Assembly: GCF_010093185.1 (NCBI RefSeq)
Contig: NZ_PDWL01000019.1
Coordinates: 1 to 64,000 of the forward strand
DNA: 64,000 bases
Direction: 5' to 3'
Source of the DNA: Pseudoxanthomonas jiangsuensis
GTDB lineage: Bacteria; Pseudomonadota; Gammaproteobacteria; Xanthomonadales; Xanthomonadaceae
The notes under the pieces were generated by a model that was given only the letters and a program-made list of their open reading frames with translations, did not search any database and was not told the DNA's origin. This document shows, piece after piece, positions 51,023 to 62,429 of the stretch (its first letter is position 1; each line of letters opens with the position of its first letter). The translations under genes and the position numbers were made by a program.

Positions 51023-52756
51023 TCAGGGCGCGCGTTCGTCGCGTGCGTACGGGCCCAGGGTGGCGCCGACGAAGCCGCCGGCCACATCGGTGCTCAGCAC
51101 CGTACCGTCCGCGTCCTCGACCAGCCACTTGACGCCCTGGCCGGCGTCGAAGCCGAAGCCGTACCTGCCCTCGTTGCCCTTGATGTGCAGGGTCAGCAGT
51201 TCGACCTCGCTTGCAGGCTGGCTGGCCACCACCTCGACCTCGCCACCGGCCTTCTTCTCCAGGAACACTTCCGCGCCGTTGTCGCCGGTGCGGCGCACGC
51301 CGAGGAAATACCAGTGGGTGTCGCCCTGGAAGGCGGCCAGGCCCGCGGCCACGCCGGCGGCCGGCAGTTCCATCGCGCTGCTGGCCTCGAACACCAGGTG
51401 CTGCTGGCGGCGGGCGTAGAACGCCGGGTTGACCTTGGTGTCCAGGCGCTCGGCCAGCGGCTTGATCGCCAGCCAGCCCGGGCGCGCGGTGCCGTCGAAC
51501 CACTGGGTCTTGGGCACGCGCGGGGTCATCCAGCCCTTGCCCAGCTCCACGGTGTCGAACTCGTCGCGCCAGGTGAAGTTGCCGGTCATCGGTGCCTGGT
51601 CGGCGGGCTTCTTCATGAACGAGGGGCCCGGCAGCACGTACGGGATCGCCTCGTTGCGCGGCAGGATCACCGGCCAGCCGTCCTTCCAGGTCACTGGCAG
51701 CAGGAAGGTCTCGCGGCCGGTGTTGTAGTGGCGCACGTCGTAGTTGCGGCTGGCCAGGAAGGTCGCCCACCAGGTGCCGTCCGGACCCTGCACCATGTCG
51801 GCGTGGCCGGCGTTGGTGATCGGCAGCGGCCGATTCGGGTCCAGGTCGCGCTGGGTCAGGATCGGGTTCTGGTCGTAGACCTCGTACGGGCCCCAGATGT
51901 CGCGGCTGCGCAGGATCACCTGCGAGTGCTGCGGCCCGGTGCCGCCTTCGGCGTCGCTGAGGTAGTACCAGCCATCCACCTTGTAGATGTGCGGGCCCTC
52001 GATCCAGATCGGGTTCTCCTCCGGCTTGATGCCGCCGTCGATCAGCACCTTGCGCGGCCCGAACGGCTTGCCGGCGGCGATGTCGATCTCCTGCAGCCAG
52101 ATGGCGCGGTGGCCGTCGTAGCGCACCGGCACTTCCGGCTCGTCGTTGTTGAGGATGTAGGCCTTGCCGTCGTCATCGAAGAACAGCGACGGATCGATGC
52201 CGCCGATGGTCGGCAGCCAGATCGGGTCGGACCACGGGCCGGCCGGGTCGGTGGCGGTGACGATGAAGTTGCCGCCGGCGTCGACTGAGGTGTTGACCAC
52301 GTAGAAGGTGCCGTCGTGGAACTCGATGGCCGGGGCGAACACGCCGCGCGAGACGCCCAGGCCGTCGAAGTCCAGCTGCCCGGGCCGGTGGATCGCGTTG
52401 CCCACCTGCTTCCAGTGCACCAGGTCCTCGCTCTCCATCACCGGGATCCCGGGGAAGAAGGTGAAGGTGGAGGACACCAGGTAGAACTTGCCGTTGGCGG
52501 CGGTCACGCTGGGATCGGAGTAGAAGCCCGACAGCACCGGGTTGCGGAAGCTGCCCTCCGGCACCTCGGCCTCGAACGCGGCGTCGCGCCCGGTGTACTC
52601 GAACCAGTCGAAGTACACGGTGGGCGCGTCGGCGCCCGGGTTGGCCTGGCTGGTGGCGGCGGACGCGTCGCCGGCCTTGTCGCCGCAGGCGGCAAGCAGC
52701 AGCGCGGCGATGCCGGCGGCCAGGACGCGGCGGGCGCGGTTGGTGCGGTTGCTCAT
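51023..52756 (-). CDS. GH43 lipoprotein, xylosidase/arabinofuranosidase
   Basis: Membrane-anchored GH43 enzyme of 577 aa. The signal ends with lipobox LLLAACGD, so lipidation at Cys near residue 24 is likely. The propeller has FYSDPSV (base Asp), GGIDPSLFFDDD (second Asp) and WIEGPHIYK (acid Glu). A C-terminal beta-sandwich (from FTWRDEFDTVELGKGWMTPR) matches the accessory domain of many GH43 xylosidases. ATG 52756 has GGAGAGGGGAG upstream. It lies 29 bp after manD. It would debranch or trim xylo-oligomers in the periplasm. Confidence 0.93.
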   Translation of the reverse strand: MSNRTNRARRVLAAGIAALLLAACGDKAGDASAATSQANPGADAPTVYFDWFEYTGRDAAFEAEVPEGSFRNPVLSGFYSDPSVTAANGKFYLVSSTFTFFPGIPVMESEDLVHWKQVGNAIHRPGQLDFDGLGVSRGVFAPAIEFHDGTFYVVNTSVDAGGNFIVTATDPAGPWSDPIWLPTIGGIDPSLFFDDDGKAYILNNDEPEVPVRYDGHRAIWLQEIDIAAGKPFGPRKVLIDGGIKPEENPIWIEGPHIYKVDGWYYLSDAEGGTGPQHSQVILRSRDIWGPYEVYDQNPILTQRDLDPNRPLPITNAGHADMVQGPDGTWWATFLASRNYDVRHYNTGRETFLLPVTWKDGWPVILPRNEAIPYVLPGPSFMKKPADQAPMTGNFTWRDEFDTVELGKGWMTPRVPKTQWFDGTARPGWLAIKPLAERLDTKVNPAFYARRQQHLVFEASSAMELPAAGVAAGLAAFQGDTHWYFLGVRRTGDNGAEVFLEKKAGGEVEVVASQPASEVELLTLHIKGNEGRYGFGFDAGQGVKWLVEDADGTVLSTDVAGGFVGATLGPYARDERAP

Positions 52757-52785
52757 CGGTACTCCCCTCTCCAGATTGCGTTGCG

Positions 52786-54042
52786 TTACCAGTCCCACAT
52801 CGCGCCGTCTTCCAGGCGCGCGATCGGCAGCTGCTTGGGCGCGTACGGGTACTTCGCCGCCAGCTTCTCGTCGATGTCCACGCCGATGCCCGGCGTGTCG
52901 CCGACGTACAGGCGGCCGGCGCGCAGCGCGTAGTCGTGCGGGAACACCGCGTCGGTCTCCTCGGTGTGGAACATGTATTCCTGGATGCCGAAGTTCGGCA
53001 CCCAGGTGTCGAAGTGCAGGGCCGCGCCCATGGTCACCGGCGACAGGTCGGTGGCGCCGTGGAAGCCGGTGCGCACCTGGTGCAGGGCGGCGAAGTCGGC
53101 CAGCCGGCGCAGGTGGGTGATGCCGCCGCCGTGCACGATCGTGGTGCGGATGTAGTCAATCAGCTGGTTCTCGATCAGGTGCTTGCAGTCCCAGATCGAG
53201 TTGAACACCTCGCCCACCGCCAGCGCGGTGACCGAATGCTGGCGGATCAGCTCGAACGACTTCTGGTTCTCGGCCGGGGTGGCGTCCTCCAGCCAGAACA
53301 GGCGGTAGGGCTCCAGCGACTTGGCCAGGCGCGCGGCCTCGATCGGGCTCAGGCGGTGGTGCACGTCATGCAGCAGCTCCACGTCCGGGCCATGGTCGGC
53401 GCGCAGTTGCTCGAACAGCTTCGGCACCGTGTCCAGGTAGCGCGGCGTGTTCCAGGTGGTCTCAAGCGGCAGCTCGCTCTCGGCCGGCTCGTAGCCCTTG
53501 GCATTGGAGATGCCGTAGGCCTTCTTGATGCCCGGCACGCCGCACTGCGCGCGCACCGCCAGGAAGCCCTGCTCGATGAAGCCGCCAACCGCGTCGGAGG
53601 CCTCGGCGATGTCGCGGCCGTTGGCGTGGCCGTAGACCAGGGCACCCTCGCGCGAGCGTCCGCCCAGCAGCTGGTACACAGGCAGCCCGGCCATCTTGCC
53701 GAGGATGTCCCACAGGGCGACGTCGACCGCGGCGATCGCGCTCATGGTCACCGGCCCGCGCCGCCAGTAGGCGCCGCGGTACAGGAACTGCCACAGGTCC
53801 TCGATCCGGCCGGCGTCGCGGCCGATCAGGTTGGGCACCACGTGGTCCTGCAGGTAGGAGGCCACGGCCAGCTCGCGGCCGTTGAGGGTGGCGTCGCCCA
53901 GGCCGTACACGCCCGAGCGGGTGGTGATCTTCAGGGTGACGAAGTTGCGGCCCGGGCAGGTGACGATGACCTTGGCGTCGACGATCTCGCGATCGTTGCT
54001 GGAGCCGTGGTGGGTGGTTTCGGTGGCGGTGGAGGCGTTCAT
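52786..54042 (-). CDS. manD: D-mannonate dehydratase, enolase superfamily (ManD)
   Basis: Mg-dependent dehydratase of 418 aa giving 2-keto-3-deoxygluconate from D-mannonate. It belongs to the enolase superfamily ManD/RspA group and is unrelated to UxuA. Metal ligands lie in [11 protein letters not shown] (Asp), [11 protein letters not shown] (Glu) and [11 protein letters not shown] (Glu). [16 protein letters not shown] and the C-terminal [14 protein letters not shown] are highly typical. Its start overlaps the acetylesterase stop (ATGA). It follows UxaC and UxuB in the hexuronate route. Confidence 0.96.
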   Translation of the reverse strand: MNASTATETTHHGSSNDREIVDAKVIVTCPGRNFVTLKITTRSGVYGLGDATLNGRELAVASYLQDHVVPNLIGRDAGRIEDLWQFLYRGAYWRRGPVTMSAIAAVDVALWDILGKMAGLPVYQLLGGRSREGALVYGHANGRDIAEASDAVGGFIEQGFLAVRAQCGVPGIKKAYGISNAKGYEPAESELPLETTWNTPRYLDTVPKLFEQLRADHGPDVELLHDVHHRLSPIEAARLAKSLEPYRLFWLEDATPAENQKSFELIRQHSVTALAVGEVFNSIWDCKHLIENQLIDYIRTTIVHGGGITHLRRLADFAALHQVRTGFHGATDLSPVTMGAALHFDTWVPNFGIQEYMFHTEETDAVFPHDYALRAGRLYVGDTPGIGVDIDEKLAAKYPYAPKQLPIARLEDGAMWDW

Positions 54043-56078
54043 CGGGCGTGGTCGTCGTAAGGCATGGGGGAGATGGGCAGTTCGAACGGGCCGACCGGCA
54101 GGCCGGTGCCCTGGCCGTCGCTGTCGTACAGGGTGCAGACCGGGCTGTCGGCCCAGCAGTAGCGGACCCGGGTGGCCTCATGCGCGCCGGGGGCGTGCAG
54201 GGTCACCCGGTTGTTCCAGGTTTCGGCGCGGGCGTAGCGGCAGGAGCCGGGCGCATCGCCGCAGACTTCGAAGCCGATCGGGCCGTCGGCGCCGTAGGCG
54301 ACCAGGCCGTCGGAGACCTGGTCGAAGGCCACCACCAGGGCGTCGCCGTTGCGACTCACCGCCGCCGGCACCGGACCGGCGCCGGCGATCTTCTCGCCGT
54401 ACACCAGGGCCCGCGCCGTGCGCGCCAGGCGCCGGCCCAGCTCCTGCTTGTTCGACGGATGGATGTCGTAGCGGTCGCCGATGTCCAGGGTGACCACTAG
54501 GCCGGTGTCGCGGTCCTCGGCCGCGACTTGGCGCTGGGCCTCGCGCATCGCCGCCCAGTCGCTCTCGCCGGGCTTCTGCGGCGGGCGGCCGTAGTTGGGC
54601 AGCTGCACCAGCAGCAGCGGCAGGCCGGCGCCGAACTGGCCGCGCCAGTCGCGGCGCAGGGCGCGCAGCAGGTCGGCGTAGCGGGCGTGCTCGAAGGTGT
54701 TGGACTCGCCCTGGTACCACAGGGCGCCGCGCAGGCCGAACCCGCCGAGCGGGGCGATCATGCCGTTGTGCAGCGTCGACAGCCCGGCCGCGCTCTGCCA
54801 CGGCGCGCGCGGCGGCGAACCGACCGCGGCCGGCACCACCCGGTACCTCCAGCCGCCATCCAGCGGCACCCGGGTACCGTCGGCCAGATGCAGCGTGTGC
54901 GCCGAGGCCGGCCCGGACAGACCGCCGTCGCGGTAGGTGTCGAGCACGTTCACCGCGACGGTGTTGTCGCCTGCGTGCAGCAGCCCCGGCGGCAGCTGGT
55001 ACTCGCGGCCGCCGCCGGCGCCGTAGGTGCTGCCGACGCCGCGGCCGTTGACCCAGGTGGTGTCGATCTCGTCGGCCGGGCCCAGGGCCAGCACCGCCTC
55101 CTGCGCGGCCTGGGCCGCGGTCAGGTGCACCGTGGCCCGGTACCAGACCATGCCATCGAACGCGGCCAGTTCGGGTACGCCCCAGCGCTCCCATGCGCCC
55201 AGCTGCGCCGGCGCGTCGCGCCACTCGCCCTGCGGCGCGTCCTCGCTCCACGGGGTGTCGCCGGCGGCGATGCCCGGGCGTGCCGACCACCAGCGCTGCC
55301 ACAAAGCGCCCCAGTCGCCGACCGCCGCCAGCGGGTCCTCGGCATAGCGCTCCAGCACGTCCAGCTCGGCGTCGTAGCCACCCAGTGCGCGCAAGGCCGG
55401 TGCACTGGTCCAGGCCTGGATGCGGGAGCCGCCCCAGGCGGCGTTGACCAGGCCCATGGGCACGTCCACGGTCTTCTGCAGCTCGCGGGCGAAGTAGTAG
55501 CAGGCGGCGGAGAAATCGCGCACCGAGTCCGGCGTGACCGGCTGCCAGCGCACCGGCTGGGAGAAGCCTTCCTGCGGGCGAACGTCGGCCACCTGCGGCA
55601 CGGTGAACAGGCGGATGCGCTCGTTGCCGGCGCCGGCGATCTCGGCGCGCGCGTCCAGGGTGCGCCAGACCTGCAGCTCCATGTTCGACTGGCCCGAGCA
55701 CAGCCAGACGTCGCCGACCATCACGTCGGCCACGCGTTGCGACTGCGCGCCGGCAGTGGCGGTCAGCGCGTAGGGACCGCCGGCCGGCAGGGCCGGCAGC
55801 TGCGCCTGCCAGCGGCCGGCGGCGTCGGCCTTGGCGCTGGCGCGCCTGCCGGCCAGCTCGACCTGCACCCGCGCGCCCGGCTGCGCCTGGCCCCAGACGC
55901 GCAAAGGCTGCCCGCGCTGGAGCACGGCATGGTCCTGGAACATCGCGTGCAGCAAAGGCGTGGCCGGCGCCTGCGCGGGCTCCTGCGCGGTGGCGGCCAG
56001 GGGCGCCAGCGCAGCGAGCAGGGCGGCGGCGGCGGCGCGGCGCACGCCACGGAAGCGGAACGGCATCGATGCGCTCAT
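54039..56078 (-). CDS. Sialate O-acetylesterase-family (SASA) acetylxylan esterase candidate
   Basis: Secreted SGNH-like esterase of 679 aa. The signal peptide covers about residues 1-31 ([16 protein letters not shown]). The nucleophile Ser is in [28 protein letters not shown] is the second conserved block, and Asp/His are in [15 protein letters not shown]. An Ig-like N-terminal domain and a jelly-roll insert (about 290-400) are present. In xylan loci such proteins deacetylate acetylated methylglucuronoxylan. It overlaps manD and the GH67 gene by 4 bp each, so it is translationally coupled. The activity is inferred from context; sialate is unlikely. Confidence 0.93.
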   Translation of the reverse strand: MSASMPFRFRGVRRAAAAALLAALAPLAATAQEPAQAPATPLLHAMFQDHAVLQRGQPLRVWGQAQPGARVQVELAGRRASAKADAAGRWQAQLPALPAGGPYALTATAGAQSQRVADVMVGDVWLCSGQSNMELQVWRTLDARAEIAGAGNERIRLFTVPQVADVRPQEGFSQPVRWQPVTPDSVRDFSAACYYFARELQKTVDVPMGLVNAAWGGSRIQAWTSAPALRALGGYDAELDVLERYAEDPLAAVGDWGALWQRWWSARPGIAAGDTPWSEDAPQGEWRDAPAQLGAWERWGVPELAAFDGMVWYRATVHLTAAQAAQEAVLALGPADEIDTTWVNGRGVGSTYGAGGGREYQLPPGLLHAGDNTVAVNVLDTYRDGGLSGPASAHTLHLADGTRVPLDGGWRYRVVPAAVGSPPRAPWQSAAGLSTLHNGMIAPLGGFGLRGALWYQGESNTFEHARYADLLRALRRDWRGQFGAGLPLLLVQLPNYGRPPQKPGESDWAAMREAQRQVAAEDRDTGLVVTLDIGDRYDIHPSNKQELGRRLARTARALVYGEKIAGAGPVPAAVSRNGDALVVAFDQVSDGLVAYGADGPIGFEVCGDAPGSCRYARAETWNNRVTLHAPGAHEATRVRYCWADSPVCTLYDSDGQGTGLPVGPFELPISPMPYDDHAR

Positions 56079-58291
56079 TTGCCGTCTCCGGGCGCGAACG
56101 GGAACTGTAGCGACTGGTAGTACGCCAGCGGATGCGGCGGCAGCTTCTCGCCCTTGGGCAGCGGCCGCTTCGAGAAGGTCTGGAAGTAGGCGATGCTGGC
56201 ATCGCGCCACCACTGCGCCTCCTGTTCCTGGATGGCGAGGAAGGCGGCGACCTCGGCGTGGCGCTCGGCGTCGATGCGCCCGGCCAGCCCGGCCCAGGTG
56301 CGGCGCATCGAGGCGACGTAGTCCACGCCGCGGCCGTAGCGGTGCACCAGCTCGTCCCACAGGATGCGGCCCGAGGCCATGCGATGGTCCCAGGGCACGT
56401 GGTGGAACCACAGAAGGAACGGCTCCGGCACCGTGGCGATGTCGCCGAACTGCGCCGCCACCGCCGGTGCGTACTGCGCCACCGCGTTGCTTCCGCTGGC
56501 GCTGCGGTCGAAGCCGATCCCGCGCGCATCGGCGCGGTGGTAGTAGACCGAGGTCCAGTCCGCGCGCGGACCACCCTCGACCCATGGCGCCGGGCCGTAG
56601 TGATGGCCGCGGCCCATCAGGTGGTGCAGGCCAAGCGGGGTCATGTAGTCCACCACCGCCTCGCGCGAGCCCATCATCATGTCCACGATCGGCGTCACCA
56701 CCGCCGGATCGGTGGAGAAGGTCATCCGGGTCCAGTCGCGGGCGATCTGCGCCGCGTCGGCGTGCGGATCCCAGGCCAGGCGGCCGAAGGCGTACCAGTT
56801 GGCCTGGTCGAACTGCGAGCCGCTCCAGTTGCGGTCGCTGCCGATGTTGGCCACCCCGGCCATGCCGGTGAGCGCATGTCCTTCCAGCGAACCGTCGACC
56901 ACCCGGGCCACGGTCGAGCCCGGGCCGCGCGCATGGGTATCGGCCTGCAGGGCCTCCTGGTACATCGGCGCCAGGTAGGCCAGGTGGGTGGCGAAGCCCA
57001 GGTATTCCTTGGTGATCTGGAACTCCATCATCAGCGGGGTCTTCGGCATCGCCCCGAACAGCGGATGGAAGGGCTCGCGCGGCTGGAAGTCGATCGCACC
57101 GTTCTTGACCTGGACCAGGACGTTGGCCGCGAACCGGCCGTCGTAGGGCACGAATTCGCTGTACGCCTGCTTGGCCCGGTCGTCCGGTTCCTCGTGCGAA
57201 TAGACGAAGGCGCGCCACATCACGATCCCGCCGTGCGGGGCCAATGCCTCGGCCAACATGTTGGCGCCGTCGGCGTGCGAGCGGCCGTAGTCCTGCGGCC
57301 CCGGCTGGCCCTCGGAATTGGCCTTGACCAGGAAGCCGCCGAAGTCCGGGATCGCGCGGTAGATCTCGTCGGCCTTGGCCTGCCACCAGCGCCGCACCGC
57401 CGGGTCCAGCGGGTCGGCGGTCTGCAGCCCGCCGATCTCGATCGGGGCGCTGAAGCGCGCGCTCAGGTAGACCTTGAGCCCGTAGGGACGCAGCACCCCG
57501 GCCAGCGCCCGCGCCTTCTCCAGGTACTGCGGGGTCAGCATCTGCGCGCTGGTGTTGACGTTGTTGAGCACCGTGCCGTTGATGCCGATCGAGGCGTTGG
57601 CGCGGGCGTAGTCGGTGTAGCGCGGGTCCAGCCAGCCCGGCAGCTTGTGCCAGTCCCAGATCGACTGGCCGGCGTAGCCGCGTTCGACGTAGCGGTCGAG
57701 GTTGTCCCAGTGGTTGAGGACCCGGACCTTGACCTTGGGTGTCTCGCGCACATCCAGCCCGGACAGCGATTGTCCACTTTGGGCCAGGCGCAGGAAATGG
57801 AAGGCGCCGTAGAGGACGCCGATGTCGCTGTTGGCGGCGATCACGGTCGCGGCATGGCCGTCGATGCGCAGGCTGCGGACCAGGTAGCCCTCGTCGCCGA
57901 GCGCCGACAGGTCCAGGCCCAGCTTCGCCAGCACCGGCGAGGAGGCCGGGGTGCCGGCGACCAACACGCCGTCGCGGTCGATCCGCGCGGTCATGGCCGG
58001 CGCGCCGCCGAACAGGCCGCCGAGGCCGCGCAGCAGTTCCTCGCGCGTGGCCGCCTGGGTCGGGCTGGCATCGGGCGCCGCCAGCGCGGCGGCCACCGCG
58101 CGTCCGGCGTCGGCCTGGGCCGCCGGCAGGGCGCGGTAGCGCAGCCACAGGTCGTGGCCGTCCTCGGCCCTTGCGGTCGCCGCCGGCAGCCACACCCACA
58201 GCGCCAGCAGCAGTACCGCCACCGCCCTTACCCGCCTGGCCACGCCCCTTGCCGCCACGCCCGCCACCTGCCCGTACTGCCCGATCGCCAT
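56075..58291 (-). CDS. GH67 alpha-glucuronidase
   Basis: Secreted enzyme of 738 aa that removes 4-O-methylglucuronic acid from the non-reducing terminal xylose of aldouronic acids. A signal peptide of about 44 residues ends ...ATARA-ED. GH67 blocks are [62 protein letters not shown] and TPLGLHHLM followed by [14 protein letters not shown] 58291 has GGGAGG about 9 bp upstream. It heads the long leftward series and diverges from the LacI-type regulator gene, 119 bp away. Confidence 0.97.
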   Translation of the reverse strand: MAIGQYGQVAGVAARGVARRVRAVAVLLLALWVWLPAATARAEDGHDLWLRYRALPAAQADAGRAVAAALAAPDASPTQAATREELLRGLGGLFGGAPAMTARIDRDGVLVAGTPASSPVLAKLGLDLSALGDEGYLVRSLRIDGHAATVIAANSDIGVLYGAFHFLRLAQSGQSLSGLDVRETPKVKVRVLNHWDNLDRYVERGYAGQSIWDWHKLPGWLDPRYTDYARANASIGINGTVLNNVNTSAQMLTPQYLEKARALAGVLRPYGLKVYLSARFSAPIEIGGLQTADPLDPAVRRWWQAKADEIYRAIPDFGGFLVKANSEGQPGPQDYGRSHADGANMLAEALAPHGGIVMWRAFVYSHEEPDDRAKQAYSEFVPYDGRFAANVLVQVKNGAIDFQPREPFHPLFGAMPKTPLMMEFQITKEYLGFATHLAYLAPMYQEALQADTHARGPGSTVARVVDGSLEGHALTGMAGVANIGSDRNWSGSQFDQANWYAFGRLAWDPHADAAQIARDWTRMTFSTDPAVVTPIVDMMMGSREAVVDYMTPLGLHHLMGRGHHYGPAPWVEGGPRADWTSVYYHRADARGIGFDRSASGSNAVAQYAPAVAAQFGDIATVPEPFLLWFHHVPWDHRMASGRILWDELVHRYGRGVDYVASMRRTWAGLAGRIDAERHAEVAAFLAIQEQEAQWWRDASIAYFQTFSKRPLPKGEKLPPHPLAYYQSLQFPFAPGDGK

Positions 58292-58410
58292 CAGAAAACC
58301 TCCCGGGTACTGCCTCGAACCGTCCAGCGGATATGCTTCGACGGCCATTGCGGTGAAAATCCATCTGTCGCGGCCCACCGGCCGCCATTGCCGAACCAGA
58401 GGAAGCGACC

Positions 58411-59475
58411 TTGGGGACCAGCACGAAGTCGGCGCGACGCAAGAGCCGCGCGATCACGATCCACGAGGTCGCCGCCCTGGCCCAGGTCTCGCCGATGACC
58501 GTGTCCCGGGTCATCAACGGCAACGCCAACGTGCGCGAGGCCACCCGCGAACAGGTCATGCGCGCGGTGCGCGAGCTGGGCTACACCCCCAACCTGGCCG
58601 CGCGCTCGCTGGCCGCCGCCCAGGGCACCCGGATCGCGCTGATCTACACCAACCCCTCCGGCGCCTACCTCAGCGAGCTGCTGGTCGGCGCCCTGCGCGG
58701 CGCCGCGCGCACCGCGGTGCAGCTGGTGGTCGACAGCTGGGACGGCTACAACGCCGAGGCCGAGCGCAACGCCGCTCGCGCCCTGGCCCGCAGCGTCGCC
58801 GGCGTGCTCCTGCCGCCGCCGCTGTGCGAATCGCGCGCGGTGGTCAACGAACTGCTCTCGGCCGGCGTGCCGGTGGTGGCGCTGGCCTCGGCCCGCTTCG
58901 GCGACGACCTCTCGCACGTGCGGATCGACGATTTCAGCGCGAGCAAGGAAATGACCGAATACCTGATCGGCCTGGGCCATACCCGGATCGGCTACATCAA
59001 GGGCCATCCGAACCAGACCGCCAGCGCGCGGCGCTACGAGGGCTTCCAGGCGGCGCTGGCCGAGGCCGGGATCGCCGCGGACGCCGGCCTGGTCCAGCAG
59101 GGCCACTTCACCTACCGCTCCGGCCTGGACGCGGCCGAGAAGCTGCTGTCGCGCAAGAAGGCCCCGACCGCGATCTTCGCCAGCAACGACGACATGGCCG
59201 CCGCCGCGGTCTCGGTCGCCCACCGCCGCGGCCTGGACGTGCCCGGCGACCTGTCGGTGGTCGGCTACGACGACACCTCCGCGGCGACCACGGTCTGGCC
59301 GGAGCTGACCACCATCCGCCAGCCGATCGCCTCGATGTCCGACTCGGCCATGGACATCCTCCTGCGCAGCATCCGCCGCAAGGAGAAGGACGTGCACATG
59401 GTGGTCGACCACGTAGTCGCCCACCAGCTGGTCAAGCGCGACTCGGTCGCGCCGCCGGTCGCAGCCGGCGGCTGA
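58411..59475 (+). CDS. LacI-family regulator, probable XylR
   Basis: Transcriptional repressor of 354 aa. The N-terminal HTH (about residues 14-60) reads [23 protein letters not shown], and the hinge helix is [11 protein letters not shown] periplasmic-binding-protein-like core follows, with [12 protein letters not shown] and [11 protein letters not shown] at 58411 is used as start, with AGAGGAAG 6 bp upstream. The gene diverges from the GH67 operon and converges with xylE. A natural role is binding the TG-N2-AGCGCT-type palindromes at 25537-25726, with a xylose or uronate effector. This is inference from family and position. Confidence 0.92.
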   Translation: MGTSTKSARRKSRAITIHEVAALAQVSPMTVSRVINGNANVREATREQVMRAVRELGYTPNLAARSLAAAQGTRIALIYTNPSGAYLSELLVGALRGAARTAVQLVVDSWDGYNAEAERNAARALARSVAGVLLPPPLCESRAVVNELLSAGVPVVALASARFGDDLSHVRIDDFSASKEMTEYLIGLGHTRIGYIKGHPNQTASARRYEGFQAALAEAGIAADAGLVQQGHFTYRSGLDAAEKLLSRKKAPTAIFASNDDMAAAAVSVAHRRGLDVPGDLSVVGYDDTSAATTVWPELTTIRQPIASMSDSAMDILLRSIRRKEKDVHMVVDHVVAHQLVKRDSVAPPVAAGG

Positions 59476-59508
59476 GGGCGGGCGGGCCCGCCATCGCACG
59501 GCCACCTC

Positions 59509-60948
59509 TCAACCCTCCATCTGTTCCAGTTCGCGGCCGCGGGTCTCGTGCACGTAGCGCAGCACGAAGCCCACCGACACGAACGCCGCCGCCGCATACA
59601 GCCCGTACGCACCGGCCAGGCCGATCCCGCCCAGCAGCATCGGGAACGTCCAGGTGATCACGAAGTTGGCCGTCCACTGCGCCAGACCGGCCACCGCCAG
59701 CCCCGAGCCGCGGATCTGGTTGGGGAACATCTCCCCCAGCATCACCCACATCACCGGGCCCCACGACACGTTGAAAAACACCACGTACGCGTTGGCCGCC
59801 ACCAGCGCCAGCAGGCCCATCTGTCCGGGCAGCTGCAATTTGCCGTCCACCAGCGTTCCGCTGGCGAACGCCCAGGTCACCAGCGACAGCGTCACCGCCA
59901 TGCCCGCCGAGCCGATCCACAGCAAAGGCTTGCGCCCGATCCGGTCGATCAGCGCCACCGTCACCAGGCACGCACCGATGCTCAGCGCGCCCGACAGCAC
60001 GTTGATCAGCAAGGCGTCGTTCTCCGAAAAACCCACCGCCTGCCACAGCACCGCGCCGTAGTAGAACACCACGTTGATGCCCACCAGCTGCTGGAACACC
60101 GCCAGGCCGATGCCCACCCACACGATAGGGCGTACCCGGCCGCTGGCCTTGCTCACCAGGTCCGACAGCCGCGGACGGTGGTGGTCGGCCGCCAGCGAGG
60201 CCTCGATCTCGGCGCGCTTGCGCTCGCCGGTACCGGCCCCGTACAGCCGCGCCAGCACCCGCCCGGCCCGCTCCGTCAGCCCCCGCGCCACCAGGTAGCG
60301 CGGGCTCTCGGGAATGAAGAACAGCGCCACCAGGAACAGCACCGCCGGCACGATCTCGGCCCAGAACATCCACCGCCACGCCTCATAGCCCAGCCACAGC
60401 ACCGCCGTGGAGGCACCGGCGTGGCCGGCCAGCCACCAGTTGCTCAGGAACGAGCAGAACAGCCCGGAGATGATCGCGATCTGCTGCACCGTGGCCAGCC
60501 GCCCGCGGTAGCGCGCCGGCGCCACCTCCGAGATGTAGGCCGGCGACATCACGCTGGCCGCGCCCACCGCCAGGCCGCCGATCACCCGGTACACCACGAA
60601 CTCGGCCGACGAGGTCGCGATCCCCGAGCCCCAGGCCGACACCAGGAAGAACACCGCCGCCCACAGCTGCATCGTCCGCCGCCCGTAACGGTCGGCCAGG
60701 GTCCCGGCGAACCAGGCGCCCACCGCGCAGCCCAGCAGCATCGAGGCCACGTTGAAGCCGGTGACCGCCGCATCGGACTGGAAGGCCGCCTTCAGCCCGT
60801 CCACGGTGCCGTTGATCACCCCGCTGTCGTAACCGAACAGGAAGCCGCCGATCGTCGCCACCAGGCTGATCAGGATGATGAATCCGGTGTTCTCCTCGCC
60901 CGCCGCGGTAGCCCCGCCAACGGTCTCGGTCGCGCCCATGCCTGCCAT
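59509..60948 (-). CDS. xylE: MFS sugar:proton symporter (XylE-like xylose permease)
   Basis: Inner-membrane sugar porter of 479 aa with 12 helices. Sugar-porter motifs are GYDSGVINGT, DRYGRR, VMSPAYISEVAPARYRG, PESPRYL, VFQQLVGINVVFYYG and PVMWVMLGEMFPNQIRG. ATG 60948 (MAGMGATE) has GGGAGG upstream, with a second in-frame ATG three codons later. It follows xylA by 103 bp containing two hairpins. Xylose transport is inferred from the neighbouring xylA and xylB; the family also carries glucose and arabinose. Confidence 0.92.
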   Translation of the reverse strand: MAGMGATETVGGATAAGEENTGFIILISLVATIGGFLFGYDSGVINGTVDGLKAAFQSDAAVTGFNVASMLLGCAVGAWFAGTLADRYGRRTMQLWAAVFFLVSAWGSGIATSSAEFVVYRVIGGLAVGAASVMSPAYISEVAPARYRGRLATVQQIAIISGLFCSFLSNWWLAGHAGASTAVLWLGYEAWRWMFWAEIVPAVLFLVALFFIPESPRYLVARGLTERAGRVLARLYGAGTGERKRAEIEASLAADHHRPRLSDLVSKASGRVRPIVWVGIGLAVFQQLVGINVVFYYGAVLWQAVGFSENDALLINVLSGALSIGACLVTVALIDRIGRKPLLWIGSAGMAVTLSLVTWAFASGTLVDGKLQLPGQMGLLALVAANAYVVFFNVSWGPVMWVMLGEMFPNQIRGSGLAVAGLAQWTANFVITWTFPMLLGGIGLAGAYGLYAAAAFVSVGFVLRYVHETRGRELEQMEG

Positions 60949-60979
60949 TCGGGGACCCCTCCCTCGATGAATAACGCCC

Positions 60980-61041
60980 GCGCACCGGCCGGGCGGCCGG
61001 TGCGCGCTCACATCACGCAGAACCGGGGCACGCGGCCCCGG
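60980..61041. terminator. Tandem hairpins between xylA and xylE
   Basis: GCGCACCGGCC-gggc-GGCCGGTGCGC (60980-61005) is a perfect 11-bp stem. CCGGGGC-acgcg-GCCCCGG (61023-61041) is a second one, immediately after the xylA stop in the leftward direction. With no T-run, they may stabilise the xylBA transcript and lower xylE expression. Confidence 0.55.
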
Positions 61042-61051
61042 CCTGTATCGC

Positions 61052-62386
61052 TCAGCGGTTGAGCAGGTACTGGTTGAGCAGGTTCTCGTAACGCTCCTGC
61101 TTGCCGCTGATCTGCTGCGGCTCGCCGTTCTTGCCGGCCAGCGCGACCAGGTCGGCCAGGCCCAGCTTGCCCTGCTCGAAGTCCTTGCCGGCGCCGGCGT
61201 CGAAGCTGGCGTAGCGCTCGCTGCGCCACTTCTCCCACGGCGAGTCGTTGAGCAGCGCGTGCGCCACTTCCAGGCCCTTGGCGAACGCGTCCATGCCGCC
61301 GATGTGGGCCAGGAACAGGTCCTCCATGTCGGTCGACTCGCGGCGCGGCTTGGCGTCGAAGTTCAGGCCGCCGACCAGGCCGCCCTGGCGCAGCACCACC
61401 AGCATCGCGCCGACGGTGTCGTACAGGTCGGTCGGGAACTGGTCGGTGTCCCAGCCGTTCTGGGCGTTGCCGCGGTTGGCGTCGATGCTGCCGAGCAGGC
61501 CGTGGTCGCTGGCCACCTGCAGGTCGTGCTCGAAGGTGTGGCCCGAGAGCGTGGCGTGGTTGGCCTCGATGTTGAGCGAGAAGTCCTTCTCCAGGCCGTG
61601 CTCCTTGAGGAAGCCGGCGACGGTGGCGCTGTCGAAGTCGTACTGGTGCTTCATCGGCTCCATCGGCTTGGGCTCGATGAAGAACTGGCCCTTGAAGCCG
61701 ATGCTGCGGCCGTAGTCGCGGGCCACGGTCAGGAAGCGGGCGAAGTGCTCGAGCTCGCGCTTCATGTTGGTGTTGTGCAGCGAGGCGTAGCCCTCGCGGC
61801 CGCCCCAGAACACGTAGTGCTCGCCGCCCAGCTCGACCACCGCGTCCAGCACCGCCTTGACCTGCACCGCGGCGCGCGCGACGACATTGAAGTCCGGATT
61901 GGTGGAGGCGCCGTTCATGTAGCGCGGGTGCGAGAACAGGTTGGCCGTGCCCCACAGCAGCTTGGTGCCGGTGGCCTGCTGGCGCTCCTTGGCCAGGCCG
62001 ACCAGGTGCTTGAGGTTCTTCTCGTACTGGCCGATGTCGTCGGCGTCCGGCGCCAGGTCGACGTCGTGGAAGCAGTAGTACGGCACCCCGAGCTTGGTGA
62101 AGAACTCGAACGCGGCGTCGACTTTGGCCTCGGCCGTGGCCAGCGCGTTGTCCTTCTCCCACGGGAAGTGGCGGGTGCCCGGGCCGAACGGGTCGGCGCC
62201 GGCGTTGCAGAAGGTGTGCCAGTAGCAGACCGCGAAGCGCAGGTGCTCGCGCATGGTCTTGCCGCCGATCTTCTTCTCAGCGTCGTAGACCTTGAACGCC
62301 AGCGGGTTGTCCGAACCCGGGCCTTCGTAGGGGATGGTGCCGATGCCGGGGAAATATTCCTTGGCGCCGATGAATGCCTTGCTCAT
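61052..62386 (-). CDS. xylA: Xylose isomerase
   Basis: Class II xylose isomerase of 444 aa converting D-xylose to D-xylulose. The catalytic His is in [11 protein letters not shown], and metal and substrate motifs are [48 protein letters not shown] and [23 protein letters not shown] 62386 gives [13 protein letters not shown], the conserved N-terminus; the ribosome site is weak. It lies 43 bp after xylB, in the order xylB-xylA-xylE. Confidence 0.98.
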   Translation of the reverse strand: MSKAFIGAKEYFPGIGTIPYEGPGSDNPLAFKVYDAEKKIGGKTMREHLRFAVCYWHTFCNAGADPFGPGTRHFPWEKDNALATAEAKVDAAFEFFTKLGVPYYCFHDVDLAPDADDIGQYEKNLKHLVGLAKERQQATGTKLLWGTANLFSHPRYMNGASTNPDFNVVARAAVQVKAVLDAVVELGGEHYVFWGGREGYASLHNTNMKRELEHFARFLTVARDYGRSIGFKGQFFIEPKPMEPMKHQYDFDSATVAGFLKEHGLEKDFSLNIEANHATLSGHTFEHDLQVASDHGLLGSIDANRGNAQNGWDTDQFPTDLYDTVGAMLVVLRQGGLVGGLNFDAKPRRESTDMEDLFLAHIGGMDAFAKGLEVAHALLNDSPWEKWRSERYASFDAGAGKDFEQGKLGLADLVALAGKNGEPQQISGKQERYENLLNQYLLNR

Positions 62387-62429
62387 GTCGGTGATTCCGT
62401 CGTGTCGTGGAGGTGTGGGTGGCGGGCGG

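Noticed and set aside
56079-58559. Open upstream extension of the acetylesterase frame through the GH67 gene
   Set aside because: The extension is out of frame with GH67 and low complexity. The true start at 56078 begins a signal peptide and overlaps the GH67 stop.
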